Assembly: GCF_002156385.1 (NCBI RefSeq)
Contig: NZ_MVJM01000001.1
Span: 119,717 to 182,651 of the forward strand
Length of the DNA: 62,935 nucleotides
Source of the DNA: Halalkalibacter urbisdiaboli
GTDB lineage: Bacteria > Bacillota > Bacilli > Bacillales > Bacillaceae_D
Direction of reading: 5' to 3'
Shown in pieces: positions 8,296-17,529 of the stretch. The position numbers were made by a program, and so were the translations under genes. How positions within the stretch are numbered: the first letter of the stretch is position 1; each line of letters starts with the position of its first letter. The notes beneath the pieces are model-generated. The model saw nothing but the letters and a program-made list of their open reading frames with translations. It had not been told where the DNA came from and made no database searches.

Positions 8296-8511
8296 TTATT
8301 TTTGATAGGTTTGATAGTAGTTTCCGATAAAACAACTGCAAATCAGTGCGATTATAAAAGGCAGCACTGAGCCCCCAGCTTCAAACCCTGTTGCTGTTTC
8401 TTTATAAAATTGAAACATAAACAACTGAATCTCAAACTGGTAGCCAATCAATATAAGTAATCCACTTAATATAAAAAAAGACACTAATGCAACGATTACC
8501 GTTTTCGTCAT
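8296..8511 (-). CDS. Small membrane protein (71 aa)
   Basis: Two hydrophobic helices, at about residues 5-25 and 49-65, are joined by a short loop containing KETATGFEAGG. The C-terminus is polar. GGAGGTGAAGAG stands just before the ATG at 8511. Probably co-transcribed with the DUF523 gene 30 bases downstream. Function unknown. Confidence 0.65.
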   Translation of the reverse strand: MTKTVIVALVSFFILSGLLILIGYQFEIQLFMFQFYKETATGFEAGGSVLPFIIALICSCFIGNYYQTYQK

Positions 8512-8554
8512 CTCTTCACCTCCATAAAATAAAGGCTGTCGTTGATGTGTGAAA

Positions 8555-8740
8555 TCATCCTAATACGGAATCAATAAAAAAACAACGTAGATAGCCACCA
8601 AGAATCATTGCTATATACGTTTGAAATGACATCTGAAAGAAAGCATTTACCAATAGAATGAGTAGGAGCGGAAGAAAAGGGACCCCTATTTTCCACTTTG
8701 AATGTGTCGTAGTATACTGTCCGTACGACAAACCGAACAT
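8555..8740 (-). CDS. Possible small membrane protein
   Basis: About 61 residues with one or two hydrophobic segments (VPFLPLLLILLVNAFFQM and TYIAMILGGYL). The ATG at 8740 and an upstream TTG at 8755 both lack a convincing ribosome site. The bases between 8756 and 8854 hold nothing recognisable. Could be a non-functional relic. Confidence 0.35.
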   Translation of the reverse strand: MFGLSYGQYTTTHSKWKIGVPFLPLLLILLVNAFFQMSFQTYIAMILGGYLRCFFIDSVLG

Positions 8741-8854
8741 TTCGTTCGACCTCAAATAATAACTGTTCCTAACTAAATCACTTGCCGCGGGACCAGCAGA
8801 CAGGTAGCTTCATTGTTCCGCTCCTCTATTACAGAAAAATTTGTGATTAGGACC

Positions 8855-9145
8855 TCAATTCTCGATTTTTAATAACCATTCACGAAGTTTGACTTTAGGG
8901 TAATAAACAGTACCATTAATGATAATATGAGGAATACTCGGGTGCTCCTCAATTAATTTAGCCGCATCTTCTTTTGATACACCCATAAAATAGTGAACCT
9001 CATTTTGTTTAATAAGTTCATGATCATCATCTTCAGCTAAATATGACATCACATTGTTTGGGCTTGGATTATTAAAGTTCTTCAAGCCATCACCGATAAA
9101 ATAGCCGGCAGCTGCAATACCAATTGCTAATAAAATGAAATCCAT
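8855..9145 (-). CDS. Membrane-anchored protein with excisionase-like helix-turn-helix
   Basis: The product is 96 residues. An N-terminal hydrophobic helix (FILLAIGIAAAGYFIG) is followed by a linker and a C-terminal HTH-17-like domain: YFMGVSKEDAAKLIEEHPSI, then ING..YYP..KLREWL. A DNA-binding fold behind a membrane anchor is unusual but recurs in small Bacillus proteins. The ATG at 9145 directly follows AAGGAGGGGG, so the ATG at 9175 is rejected. No partner gene is evident. Confidence 0.75.
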   Translation of the reverse strand: MDFILLAIGIAAAGYFIGDGLKNFNNPSPNNVMSYLAEDDDHELIKQNEVHYFMGVSKEDAAKLIEEHPSIPHIIINGTVYYPKVKLREWLLKIEN

Positions 9146-9266
9146 TTCCCCCTCCTTTAAGGCCATAACAAACAAGTAACAGTTTCCACATTATAACAAT
9201 ACCATATTTCGGGCTAAATTTACCGCCCATTTTTCGAATTACTCCAAAGGCAGAAATTTAAAATGA

Positions 9267-10028
9267 TTATAGCGCTGGAATTAAGTTTTCAACAACAACC
9301 TCTTTTCCAAACGTGTCACTCATTAATAAATCAAGTAGTCTTTCAGCTGTAAAATCAGCTGATTGGAGCTTCCCTTCGCTTGATAATTCCTTAAATAAGT
9401 CTACATATGGAAAATCTACCTTTTTCGTGTCTCGAATTTCCGCTTGCATCTCTGTGTCAATCATACCCGGATAGACGGATACAACCTTTATTGGAAATAC
9501 GTTCGTTGCCTGCTCTAAGGCTACACTCTTTGTAAATGCATCAAGTCCTGCTTTTGACGTTCCATAACAACTCATCGAAGGCAAAAGATGCTTCGCAGTT
9601 CCCGAGGAGATGTTCATGATTCGCTTATCAAGTCTCAAGTCATTTGTACGTCTAATAAACGCTGAAGTACAAACAATAGGGGCCAATAGATTAGTATGTA
9701 CATTTTTAACAATATCCTTAGTTTGAGTAGCCTCAATTGGTGCAACTGGCGCAAGAATTCCTGCATTATTAATAAAGTAGATTGACTCGATAGCTGGATC
9801 TTTACATATAATTTCAAACATTTCATCAAAGAGTGAATCGATTTTATGCAGGTTCGTTAAATCAAAAGAATAATCATAAAAGCTCGCCTGTGTATCCTTT
9901 GCTAATTGCATAAGAGCCTTGTTGCATGTCCTCGATATACTAAAAATGGAATGGTCCTTCTTAAGAAGCTTTCTCGCCATCGCCTCTCCAATTCCTTTAG
10001 ATGCACCGGTAATAATAAAAAATTTCAT
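9267..10028 (-). CDS. Short-chain dehydrogenase/reductase, YueD-like
   Basis: An NAD(P)H-dependent oxidoreductase of the classical SDR family, 253 residues. Visible motifs are TGASKGIG (cofactor loop, residues 7-14), NNAG (about 88-91) and YGTSK (catalytic Tyr and Lys), then a PGMIDTEMQ segment. The overall pattern and C-terminus resemble YueD, described as an (S)-benzoin-forming benzil reductase, although the physiological substrate is unknown. The start is preceded by GGAGGTGTC. Confidence 0.88.
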   Translation of the reverse strand: MKFFIITGASKGIGEAMARKLLKKDHSIFSISRTCNKALMQLAKDTQASFYDYSFDLTNLHKIDSLFDEMFEIICKDPAIESIYFINNAGILAPVAPIEATQTKDIVKNVHTNLLAPIVCTSAFIRRTNDLRLDKRIMNISSGTAKHLLPSMSCYGTSKAGLDAFTKSVALEQATNVFPIKVVSVYPGMIDTEMQAEIRDTKKVDFPYVDLFKELSSEGKLQSADFTAERLLDLLMSDTFGKEVVVENLIPAL

Positions 10029-10092
10029 TGAGACACCTCCTCTTTTTTCCAGTTTATTACAGTTCTTATTACCTGTATGAAAAATTCGATTT

Positions 10093-10800
10093 CTAAAAAA
10101 GATGCTTTAAAAAGGATTGAAGCTCATTACTCCAAATATTGATATAATACATTTTTTTAAAGTAAATCATGATTCCAAGAATAATTATGGTGACACCACC
10201 AATTTTCATAAAAATAGCCGAATATTTTGTTAGAAATTTCACCTTCCCAATCGCAAATCCCATCACAATGAAAGGAAGTGAAAATCCTAGATTATAAGCA
10301 GTAATCGTAACAAATGCCTTTGTAGGTTCATAAAATGTTGAATACAGAATTGTCCCGAAAATAGGTCCTAGACAAGCCGTCCACCCAGCTGAGAAAATAA
10401 AGCCAATTAGAAACGTATTCAAATACGAAATTCTCTTCGGACGATATTTTAGTCTAAATTCCGACATTAGAAGCTTAGGTTCAATTACCCCTGCTAAAAA
10501 TAACCCTACTAAAACTAAAAAAATTCCCCCGATTTGCTGAATTAACGTATGGTAGCCACGAAAAAGCAAGCCAATCGTACTTGCAGAATAACCAATTACA
10601 TAGTAAATCACCGAAAAACCTAAACAAAACAAAACAGAATGGGATAATGTGATCATCCACAGCTTTTTGTTCGTTTTTAATTCTTGTACCGAAACTCCCG
10701 TAATATATGAAATAAACGATGGATAGAGCGGCAAGGTGCAAGGTGAAACAAAAGCAAGCATTCCCGCAGCAAATGCCAATAATAGACCTACTTCAGGCAT
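10093..10800 (-). CDS. ccdA: Cytochrome c biogenesis / thiol transport protein CcdA
   Basis: A six-helix membrane protein that carries reducing equivalents across the membrane to extracytoplasmic thiol-disulfide oxidoreductases. The 235 residues start MPEVGLLLAFAAGMLAFVSP, with the conserved FVSPCTLPLYPS motif holding the first redox Cys. GWTACLGPIFG holds the second. The ATG at 10800 is preferred to 10836 because the protein family starts here and AAAGGG lies upstream. No thioredoxin-like partner is adjacent. Confidence 0.9.
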   Translation of the reverse strand: MPEVGLLLAFAAGMLAFVSPCTLPLYPSFISYITGVSVQELKTNKKLWMITLSHSVLFCLGFSVIYYVIGYSASTIGLLFRGYHTLIQQIGGIFLVLVGLFLAGVIEPKLLMSEFRLKYRPKRISYLNTFLIGFIFSAGWTACLGPIFGTILYSTFYEPTKAFVTITAYNLGFSLPFIVMGFAIGKVKFLTKYSAIFMKIGGVTIIILGIMIYFKKMYYINIWSNELQSFLKHLF

Positions 10801-10924
10801 ATAAAACAACCCTTTCACAAAAGTTACCTTAACCATATCATTTATTCATGTTGAAACAGTTAATTGATTTTGTATATTTTATGACACTATGACAATAACT
10901 GGAAACTGTTGACTTGACCATAAT

Positions 10925-10973
10925 AAAAGCACATCCAATTGTTTGACGATGTCTAAAAATTGGATGTGCTTTT
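10925..10973. terminator. Strong terminator after the minus-strand lipoprotein gene
   Basis: AAAAGCACATCCAATT (10925-10940) pairs perfectly with its complement (10958-10973): 16 base pairs, flanked by T on both strands. Confidence 0.85.
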
Positions 10974-10999
10974 CAAATTACAGAGACGACCTGACATAT

Positions 11000-11350
11000 T
11001 TACTCAATAATTTTAATCTTGTCAGCATATAATTGAGGAGGTAAACTTTCCAAAATCTCGCTCGTTCCATCCTCATTTTTAACGACCCAAACTTCCACTT
11101 TACTCCCTACCTCTAACTCATCAAATGAGGTTTGTTCCCCATTATTGGTTAAAATTTGGGTTTCATCTGACACAATAAAATATACCTGTTCATAAGTAGC
11201 AGTTGGATCTGTATCAGATACTAGTATCTGATTTTCATTCGGAATTTCAGTTACGACAAAGATTGGTCGTTTTTCTGCTTGTTCACCGGTATTCCCACAA
11301 CTGACTAAAGAAACAATCAACACAAAAATGATAATCAAATATTTCACCAT
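11000..11350 (-). CDS. Lipoprotein, DUF3221-like
   Basis: The signal peptide ends in a lipobox (IVSLVSCGNTG), giving a membrane-anchored extracytoplasmic protein of 116 residues. The mature part (FVVTEIPNENQILVSD...VGSKVEVWV) looks like a small beta-rich OB-type domain as in DUF3221/YobA proteins. The ATG at 11350 has AGGGGG 6 bases upstream. Function unknown. Confidence 0.7.
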   Translation of the reverse strand: MVKYLIIIFVLIVSLVSCGNTGEQAEKRPIFVVTEIPNENQILVSDTDPTATYEQVYFIVSDETQILTNNGEQTSFDELEVGSKVEVWVVKNEDGTSEILESLPPQLYADKIKIIE

Positions 11351-11512
11351 CTTTATCCCCCTGTTCATTAGACGCCAGATCTTGTCATTAGGTTACACCC
11401 AATAATAAGTTATAGGGGAGTGTTCCTATCCTTCACTTGGACTTCAATTTCTATCAGAACAATATTTACTTTTCGTACTACAATGCTAGACTTTAAGCAA
11501 GTATAGATTCAT

Positions 11513-11683
11513 TTATTGATCAAATTTATTTCTATCTAGTTTATTAGATATCTCATCTAGCTTTTTAAGGAGTAATATATCATTATGATTTTTTGCTCGC
11601 ATGAACCGAAGAATACTTATTAGAAAATAAACGATAAAACCAAATACAAATAAATATAGTAAAATACCAAGGCCAAAACCCAT
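11513..11683 (-). CDS. Small membrane protein, DUF4083-like
   Basis: A 56-residue protein: one hydrophobic helix (GILLYLFVFGFIVYFLISIL) followed by a charged helix ending KKLDEISNKLDRNK. This layout matches DUF4083 proteins. The ATG at 11683 follows AAAGGGTG at 9 bases; a GTG at 11695 lies within that site. Confidence 0.6.
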   Translation of the reverse strand: MGFGLGILLYLFVFGFIVYFLISILRFMRAKNHNDILLLKKLDEISNKLDRNKFDQ

Positions 11684-11723
11684 TTTAAATATCACCCTTT
11701 TAAATTAATAAACAATGTACCCA

Positions 11724-12194
11724 TTACTTAGCGCATAACAACATATTGAAAACGTCGATTTGCTCATTCAATCTATCTGAAACCGATTCAACGAAACTCC
11801 ACCCTTGTTTTTCGTAATAACCTGAAGCATGTTCTGTTCGTAAATACAACTCACTGAATCCTAGTTCCCGAGCCACATTAATCGTCTCTTTAACTAACTT
11901 TTGTCCTACCCCTTTGGAGCGATACTCTGATTTAACATACAATGAAGCCAACCAAGGCTTATATTCCTTGCGTACGTCCAAATCATTTTCAACAATGGAT
12001 ACTGTGCCAATACACTCCCTATCTTTTAATGCAATGAGAGTCATTGGGAAGGGATCCGTTTTTGTGTGAGAAAAATATGTAACGACTTCGTCAAAAGTCA
12101 TTTTACTGCTTGATTGTTCAACAAATTCTGAATATACCATCTCTGACACCTTATAAATATATCGAGGGTGGTTGGATAAAAAATCAATAATCAT
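11724..12194 (-). CDS. GNAT family N-acetyltransferase
   Basis: An acetyl-CoA-dependent acyltransferase of 156 residues. The core motif A is LYVKSEYRSKGVGQKLVKE, with the (Q/R)xxGxG(Q/R) pyrophosphate loop. Strand 4 (ECIGTVSIVENDL) precedes it, and ASGYYEKQGWSFVE closes the fold. The substrate cannot be inferred. GGAG lies 7 bases before the ATG at 12194. Confidence 0.85.
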   Translation of the reverse strand: MIIDFLSNHPRYIYKVSEMVYSEFVEQSSSKMTFDEVVTYFSHTKTDPFPMTLIALKDRECIGTVSIVENDLDVRKEYKPWLASLYVKSEYRSKGVGQKLVKETINVARELGFSELYLRTEHASGYYEKQGWSFVESVSDRLNEQIDVFNMLLCAK

Positions 12195-12399
12195 CAACGA
12201 ACTCCAATCTTTACTTTATTTACCAGAAAAAACGATACCTCTCTTTAAGAATCGTAGCAAAATCTATCCTTTAATTTTATTTATTCTACTATATAAATAT
12301 TGAATTAAACAGCAATTTCTTCGTTATTATCACTTTTTGTATGACTTCTAAACCATATTACTCATTTATCTAATAACAAACATTTAGAAACAAGCAATC

Positions 12400-14142
12400 T
12401 CACCTTTCACTTTGTTTTACCATGTCCTTGTAGTACTGACCGTTTTTGATTAACGCCTCATGGGTTCCATGTTCTACAACTCTTCCTTTATTTATGACAA
12501 AAATAGCATCTGCCTCTTCAATGGTTGATAATCGATGTGCAATACAAAGCGTTGTACGATTTTCTTTTAATTTTTCAATTGCTTTTTGAACCCAATATTC
12601 AGATTCTGAATCTAGTGCCGACGTCGCTTCATCTAGTAATAAAATCGGAGCATCCTTTAAAATCGCCCGTGCAATCGCAATTCTTTGCTTCTGTCCTCCT
12701 GATAGACGGCTTCCCTGCTCTCCTACCATTGTTTCGTAGCCTTTGGGCTGCTGCAAAATAAAGTCATGTGCAAAAGCTGCTTTCGCTGCAGCCATTACTG
12801 CATCTTGATTTGCGTCAGGTGAACCAAATCTAATGTTCTCTTTAATCGTTCCATTAAAAAGATAAGGTGTTTGCGGAACATAAGCGATTTGTTCACGTAA
12901 CTCCTTTAACGTCCACTCACCAACATATTTCCCAGCTATTGTCATTGTCCCATGATTTGCAGGGAAAAATCCTAACAACAACTTAAAAATTGTACTTTTT
13001 CCACCACCGCTCTCTCCTACAAAACCAACTGTTTGACCCTGTTCAACTGAAAACGTGACTCCGTCTAATACACTCCCAAATTCTCCATAAGTAAAATGAA
13101 CATCTTTCATAGAAAGATAGGGTTGACTCTCACTCTTCAATTCCTGACTTGAAGAATAGTGAGTGGGTTCACTTTTTTCATCTAGAAAAGTAAATACTCG
13201 TTCAGACCCAGCTAAGGCATTTTGTACCTCGGGAATAAACAATCCAACTTCTAGAAAAGAACGGTTTAAACGCATTTGTAAAAACATTAGTGCAAAAAGG
13301 GTTCCGAATGTCGTCTCTCCCCAAGAAACCATCATAGCTCCAACAATTAGTACAAACATCGTACTTATAATACCTAGAAGGTAATTCAGACTATCAAGGG
13401 ATGCACCTTTTTTCTCTCTGTTTATCGCTTGCTCGGTAACACGACGATTTTGCTCGCTATACTTATTTAATATCAATGTTCGTATTGGATACAGCTTTAT
13501 CACCGTAAAGCCTGAGAGAATATCAACAATTCTAGATGACAACATACCAAGTGAATGTTGAATTTCACTACTAATACGCCGAATCGGCTTTGTATATAAC
13601 ACGTTAAAAAACATCGAGATAACATTTAGAGTGACCAGACCTAAGGCAAGCCTCCAATCCAAAAGAAACATCGGAACTGCCGCCGTTAATCCATAAATAA
13701 CAGGAGCAATGAGCCTTCTGAGCCTCCCTGTGTAAAGACCTGTCATCGTTGTTACATCATTCGTTAATCTCGATAATAAAATCCCACTATGGTTGTTTTC
13801 AAAGTACCTAATTGGTAAAGTACTTCTGTGATTAAAGACCTCAACTTGGAGATCCCCTTCAGTTCGCTTTGCACACGCATTATACATATAACGAAACAGT
13901 GGGATGAAGATACAGAGACAAAGCAATGAAACAATTAATAGATAGATTCCTTCAACTAAAAGGGACATTTGTTTAAATTCTGCAGCTTCAATCATTTTTT
14001 TGATAATCATTGCTTGAACGACAGGAATAACAGCTAACATCAGCGACATTCCCAGCATTCCGATAAAATAGAATAAGGCTCGATGTTTTAAAAAGGATAG
14101 TGTTCTTGTAAATTCTTTCCCCATTTGCAAATAATCCATCAT
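12400..14142 (-). CDS. ABC exporter half-transporter (second subunit)
   Basis: Membrane domain of six helices (about residues 20-310) fused to an ATPase domain. Motifs seen: Walker A GESGGGKST, Q-loop VPQTP, signature LSGGQKQR, Walker B ILLLDEATSALDSE with the catalytic Glu, and H-loop IAHRLST. It is 580 residues. Its ATG overlaps the stop of the partner gene (ATGA, 4 bases), and a GGAGG site lies inside the partner's end, so translation is coupled. The pair probably forms a heterodimeric drug or lipid exporter; the substrate is unknown. Confidence 0.93.
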   Translation of the reverse strand: MMDYLQMGKEFTRTLSFLKHRALFYFIGMLGMSLMLAVIPVVQAMIIKKMIEAAEFKQMSLLVEGIYLLIVSLLCLCIFIPLFRYMYNACAKRTEGDLQVEVFNHRSTLPIRYFENNHSGILLSRLTNDVTTMTGLYTGRLRRLIAPVIYGLTAAVPMFLLDWRLALGLVTLNVISMFFNVLYTKPIRRISSEIQHSLGMLSSRIVDILSGFTVIKLYPIRTLILNKYSEQNRRVTEQAINREKKGASLDSLNYLLGIISTMFVLIVGAMMVSWGETTFGTLFALMFLQMRLNRSFLEVGLFIPEVQNALAGSERVFTFLDEKSEPTHYSSSQELKSESQPYLSMKDVHFTYGEFGSVLDGVTFSVEQGQTVGFVGESGGGKSTIFKLLLGFFPANHGTMTIAGKYVGEWTLKELREQIAYVPQTPYLFNGTIKENIRFGSPDANQDAVMAAAKAAFAHDFILQQPKGYETMVGEQGSRLSGGQKQRIAIARAILKDAPILLLDEATSALDSESEYWVQKAIEKLKENRTTLCIAHRLSTIEEADAIFVINKGRVVEHGTHEALIKNGQYYKDMVKQSER

Positions 14143-15878
14143 TGCGCTTCCTCCAACAGCTCTTCTGAAAATTGTTTCTCATATAATGCTCTGTATCGTA
14201 TACCATTCTTTATTAAATCCTCATGAGTTCCTCTTTCTACTATCGTTCCGTTATCAAACACAAGAATCTCATCTGCTTTAATGACTGTTGATAAACGATG
14301 AGCAATGACGAGGGTGGTGCGTTTCTTAGCATATTCGTCTAACGCTGATTGAATGGAAGTTTCCAATCCATGATCTAATGCAGACGTCGCTTCATCTAAC
14401 AAGAGAATAGACGCAGGTTTCAATAATGCTCTGGCGATAGAGAGCCTTTGTTTTTGCCCTCCAGACAAATTGTAGCCTCGTTCACCGACAAGCGTCTGAT
14501 ACCCTTGGGGAAGTTCGATAATAAAATCATGAATACAGGCTGCTTTTGCAACTTCCACAATCTCATCAAAACGAGCATGAGGATTCCCGTAGGATATATT
14601 TTCGGCAATCGTCCCTGGAAACAAATACGTATCTTGTGAAACCATCGCTATTTTTTCACGAACGCTTTGCAAATGTAACTTTCTCATATCGTTTCCATAA
14701 AGATAAATATCTCCTTTCTGCTGCTCATAAAGACCACAAACCAATTGCAAGGTTGTACTTTTTCCAGATCCACTTGATCCAACTAAAGCAACGGTTTGAT
14801 TTCGATTGATCTTAAAGCTGATATCATGCAAAACGTGCACACCATTTTCATACTGAAAAGACACTTGTGAAAATTCTATAACGGGTTCACTAGACTCTAC
14901 TTGCAAAATTTCTTCATTACCACCTTTACGCTCTATTGGTAGTGCCAATACATCTTTAATACGTTGAAACGAGGCATCCGCAGTCCTCATTCCTCCAATT
15001 AAACTTGGGATCATTGCTAGAGGGTCTATAAGATATTGGACTAAAAAGACAAATGCAAACAACTCCCCCGCAGTTAATTGACCATTAATCGCTAAATAGC
15101 CCCCATAAATTGAGCAAATTAATAATGGAACAATATGAATTATCATCTGAAACGGTGTAAGCAGCGCCTGCCGTTTTTCTCGCTTAAGCATAAAGTGAAC
15201 AAGCTCTTTCACCACATGATCATACTTTTGATTGAAGATACTTTGTAAGTTATAGGCTCGCTCCATATGAATACCATCAATCGAATCTTGGGCAATGGTG
15301 AGCATGTTAGACTGGATTTCTGATTCACGCTTACGAAAGCCACTAATTGGCTTACTAATTTTATTAGCTAAAAATAAAGTTACCGGAACAATGACCAACG
15401 TCATGATAACAAGCTTCCAGCTCATAAAAATTAGAAATGTGAAAGTTAGTAAAAAGATAATTGGTTGATAAAGTAATTGAAAGAAAGGACCTTGCAAAAA
15501 TTGTTGGAGCTGATTGATATCATTAGACAGCTTAGAAACGAACTCACCAGCGTTAACTTGATCTCGCTGCGGTACAGAAAGCTTCATAATATGAGTAGAG
15601 AGCTGTTCCCGTAATTTCTGTATATACTTGAAACAAAATTTTCCAGAGACATATCTAGTAACATATTTAAAGAACGTCCCAAATACCGCAACAATCACTA
15701 AAAGACAGACATAATACCAGATTTCCGTAAGAGCATCATCCCGAAGATCAGTAAGTTCCTTAATTACATACCCTAATGTTACATCACTAATCCCAACGAA
15801 TATCGCCGCTACGAGGTACAAATAAATATTAGTTCGATCCTTTGATAAACGAATCAACTGACTTATAAACTTTGACAA
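14139..15878 (-). CDS. ABC exporter half-transporter (first subunit)
   Basis: A TMD-NBD fusion of about 579 residues. The ATPase domain has GSSGSGKST (Walker A), SQDTYLFPG (Q-loop region), LSGGQKQRLS (signature), ILLLDEATSALDHG (Walker B; the Glu is present) and IAHRLST. The start is uncertain. The GTG at 15887 overlaps the GGAG ribosome site, whereas the TTG at 15878 has 8-base spacing and is preferred. Both subunits have canonical catalytic Glu residues, so neither site looks degenerate. Confidence 0.92.
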   Translation of the reverse strand: MSKFISQLIRLSKDRTNIYLYLVAAIFVGISDVTLGYVIKELTDLRDDALTEIWYYVCLLVIVAVFGTFFKYVTRYVSGKFCFKYIQKLREQLSTHIMKLSVPQRDQVNAGEFVSKLSNDINQLQQFLQGPFFQLLYQPIIFLLTFTFLIFMSWKLVIMTLVIVPVTLFLANKISKPISGFRKRESEIQSNMLTIAQDSIDGIHMERAYNLQSIFNQKYDHVVKELVHFMLKREKRQALLTPFQMIIHIVPLLICSIYGGYLAINGQLTAGELFAFVFLVQYLIDPLAMIPSLIGGMRTADASFQRIKDVLALPIERKGGNEEILQVESSEPVIEFSQVSFQYENGVHVLHDISFKINRNQTVALVGSSGSGKSTTLQLVCGLYEQQKGDIYLYGNDMRKLHLQSVREKIAMVSQDTYLFPGTIAENISYGNPHARFDEIVEVAKAACIHDFIIELPQGYQTLVGERGYNLSGGQKQRLSIARALLKPASILLLDEATSALDHGLETSIQSALDEYAKKRTTLVIAHRLSTVIKADEILVFDNGTIVERGTHEDLIKNGIRYRALYEKQFSEELLEEAQ

Positions 15879-16135
15879 ATTGACCACTCCATTTAAATAA
15901 TAACGCTTTCATAATGACATTCGCCCATCATTTTTTATTCTAATTTTATGTTACCGTACCACATTTTTTGGTAAAACAGATAATAATTACCTCAGTTTTT
16001 TGTTGAAATCAACTACTTTCTTTTTTGATATAGGTTTATCTTACATATATTTACCTTCAATCTTCCCTCATTATCTAAACCCTGAATTATCACCACATTT
16101 AGTAGTTTACCTTTATATCTTGAACACGACATCTA

Positions 16136-16164
16136 TTATTGACTTTTTTGCACTATTGTATAAT
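16136..16164 (+). promoter_or_regulatory. Candidate sigma-A promoter of the SLH protein gene
   Basis: TTATTG (16136-16141), a 17-base gap and TATAAT (16159-16164), 49 bases before the start codon. The rest of the 325-base gap (15888-16212) is AT-rich with no convincing gene. Confidence 0.55.
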
Positions 16165-16212
16165 ATTAGAAATAATAGAAATTAAAAGTCATAGATTATT
16201 GGAGGAATTCAA

Positions 16213-17241
16213 ATGAAAAAGTATTTTTGCATTTTTATTACTTTTCTGGTTTTATGTGTGAGTTTTAACACTTCGTTCATGTCGGCTCATGCAGAAACAG
16301 TTACCGAAAGTAAAGTATTTTATGATTTAGATTCTGTGCCATGGGCCGAATCGAGTATTTACTTTTTAACTGAAAGAGGTACGATTTCAGGTTACGGTAA
16401 TGGCATTTTTGGTCCAAATGATTCTATTACACGAGGTCAGGCCGCCGCACTACTTGTAAGAGAACTTTATCCACATTTAATAGACCAATCTTCCTCTTCT
16501 TATTCAAGTAAATTTTCTGATGTGGATAAGGACCATTATTTTATAAAGGAAATTTCTATTGCTGCTGAAAAAGGCTTAATGGGTGGCTATACAGACGGAA
16601 CGTTTAAACCCCAAAATCCAATTACACGTGCGGAAACTGCTGTTATCCTCTCGAAAGCTTATGTACAAGGATATGGTAAGAAAGAAATTACTTTTAAGGA
16701 TTTATCTGACGTAAAGTGGGCAAAAAACGGAATTGAAGAACTAGCATCAAATAATTTAATAGCAGGTTACTCTCAAACTGAATTTGGTCCAAAACGCAAT
16801 GTTACACGAGCTGAGTTTTCAACTTTTTTAACGAGAGTAATTAAGTTTAATCCAATGAAGTTTGAAGGGACGTTAACTGGATGGCACACCCAAGCAGGTA
16901 ATATAGCAACTGTTGAAATAAACAACGAAAAAATTGATATTGAATTAGCTGGGTTAGAACCTTTCTCAGTAGCGGATGATGAAGCTGGAATTCCCGACAT
17001 AGTGAACAAATATATGGAAGAGCATTTCATTGGCAAAATAGTTAGAGTCGAAATTGAACCATACTCAAATCGTTTTACAGTAAAGCAGCGTTATCCTGTT
17101 GGGTATTTATGGACAATTGAAGATGATAAAGAGGAACTGATAAATTTGGTGCTTTTAAAAGATAGCTTTGGTCGACTATCACGAGATTTTTCAGTTTCTT
17201 ATAAATACTATTATGAAATAAATAAGTACTCTAGATATTAA
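16213..17241 (+). CDS. S-layer-homology protein with nuclease-like C-terminal domain
   Basis: A secreted cell-wall-bound protein of 342 residues. The signal peptide (residues 1-27) ends near SAHAE. Three SLH repeats follow (about 35-85, 99-150 and 160-210), each with ITRGQAA/ITRAETA/VTRAEFS-type helices, which bind pyruvylated secondary wall polymer. The C-terminal 125 residues (FEGTLTGW...FIGKIVRVEIEP...VGYLW...LINLVLLKDSFG) resemble the OB fold of staphylococcal nuclease-type domains. I cannot see the full catalytic Arg/Asp/Glu set, so enzymatic activity is doubtful. GGAGG precedes the ATG by 8 bases. Confidence 0.85.
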   Translation: MKKYFCIFITFLVLCVSFNTSFMSAHAETVTESKVFYDLDSVPWAESSIYFLTERGTISGYGNGIFGPNDSITRGQAAALLVRELYPHLIDQSSSSYSSKFSDVDKDHYFIKEISIAAEKGLMGGYTDGTFKPQNPITRAETAVILSKAYVQGYGKKEITFKDLSDVKWAKNGIEELASNNLIAGYSQTEFGPKRNVTRAEFSTFLTRVIKFNPMKFEGTLTGWHTQAGNIATVEINNEKIDIELAGLEPFSVADDEAGIPDIVNKYMEEHFIGKIVRVEIEPYSNRFTVKQRYPVGYLWTIEDDKEELINLVLLKDSFGRLSRDFSVSYKYYYEINKYSRY

Positions 17242-17277
17242 AGTCTACTTTGTTTTAAAAGGTATTCTTTAAATAAG

Positions 17278-17299
17278 AGGGAGCGGTTACTTGCTCCCT
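17278..17299 (+). terminator. Terminator of the SLH gene
   Basis: AGGGAGC (17278-17284) pairs with GCTCCCT (17293-17299), followed by TTTT. The remaining bases to 17488 show no gene. Confidence 0.75.
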
Positions 17300-17488
17300 T
17301 TTTCCATTTACCTAATTGCTGTATTTTTACATTTGCATTTCGTTCAATAAAATCTGCCTTAGCCTTTTCTTTCTCGATTAATAAAGAAAACCAATAAGTA
17401 ATAAATAACCGCACTACATTCAGTAAATAACCGAAACTCTAAAAGTACCTTTGCTGAATACTCTTCAATTTAATAAGTACTTGAAGAA

Positions 17489-17515
17489 GACGATGCCGCA
17501 ATTGCCAGCATCGTC
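17489..17515 (-). terminator. Terminator of the sigma/anti-sigma operon
   Basis: GACGATGC (17489-17496) pairs with GCATCGTC (17508-17515), just past the anti-sigma stop, with TCTTCTT following on the minus strand. Confidence 0.7.
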
Positions 17516-17529
17516 CTCTAATTATTATT

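Noticed and set aside
16000-16185. A 61-codon open frame on the plus strand upstream of the SLH gene
   Set aside because: Starts at TTG without ribosome site, AT-rich composition, and overlaps the likely promoter.
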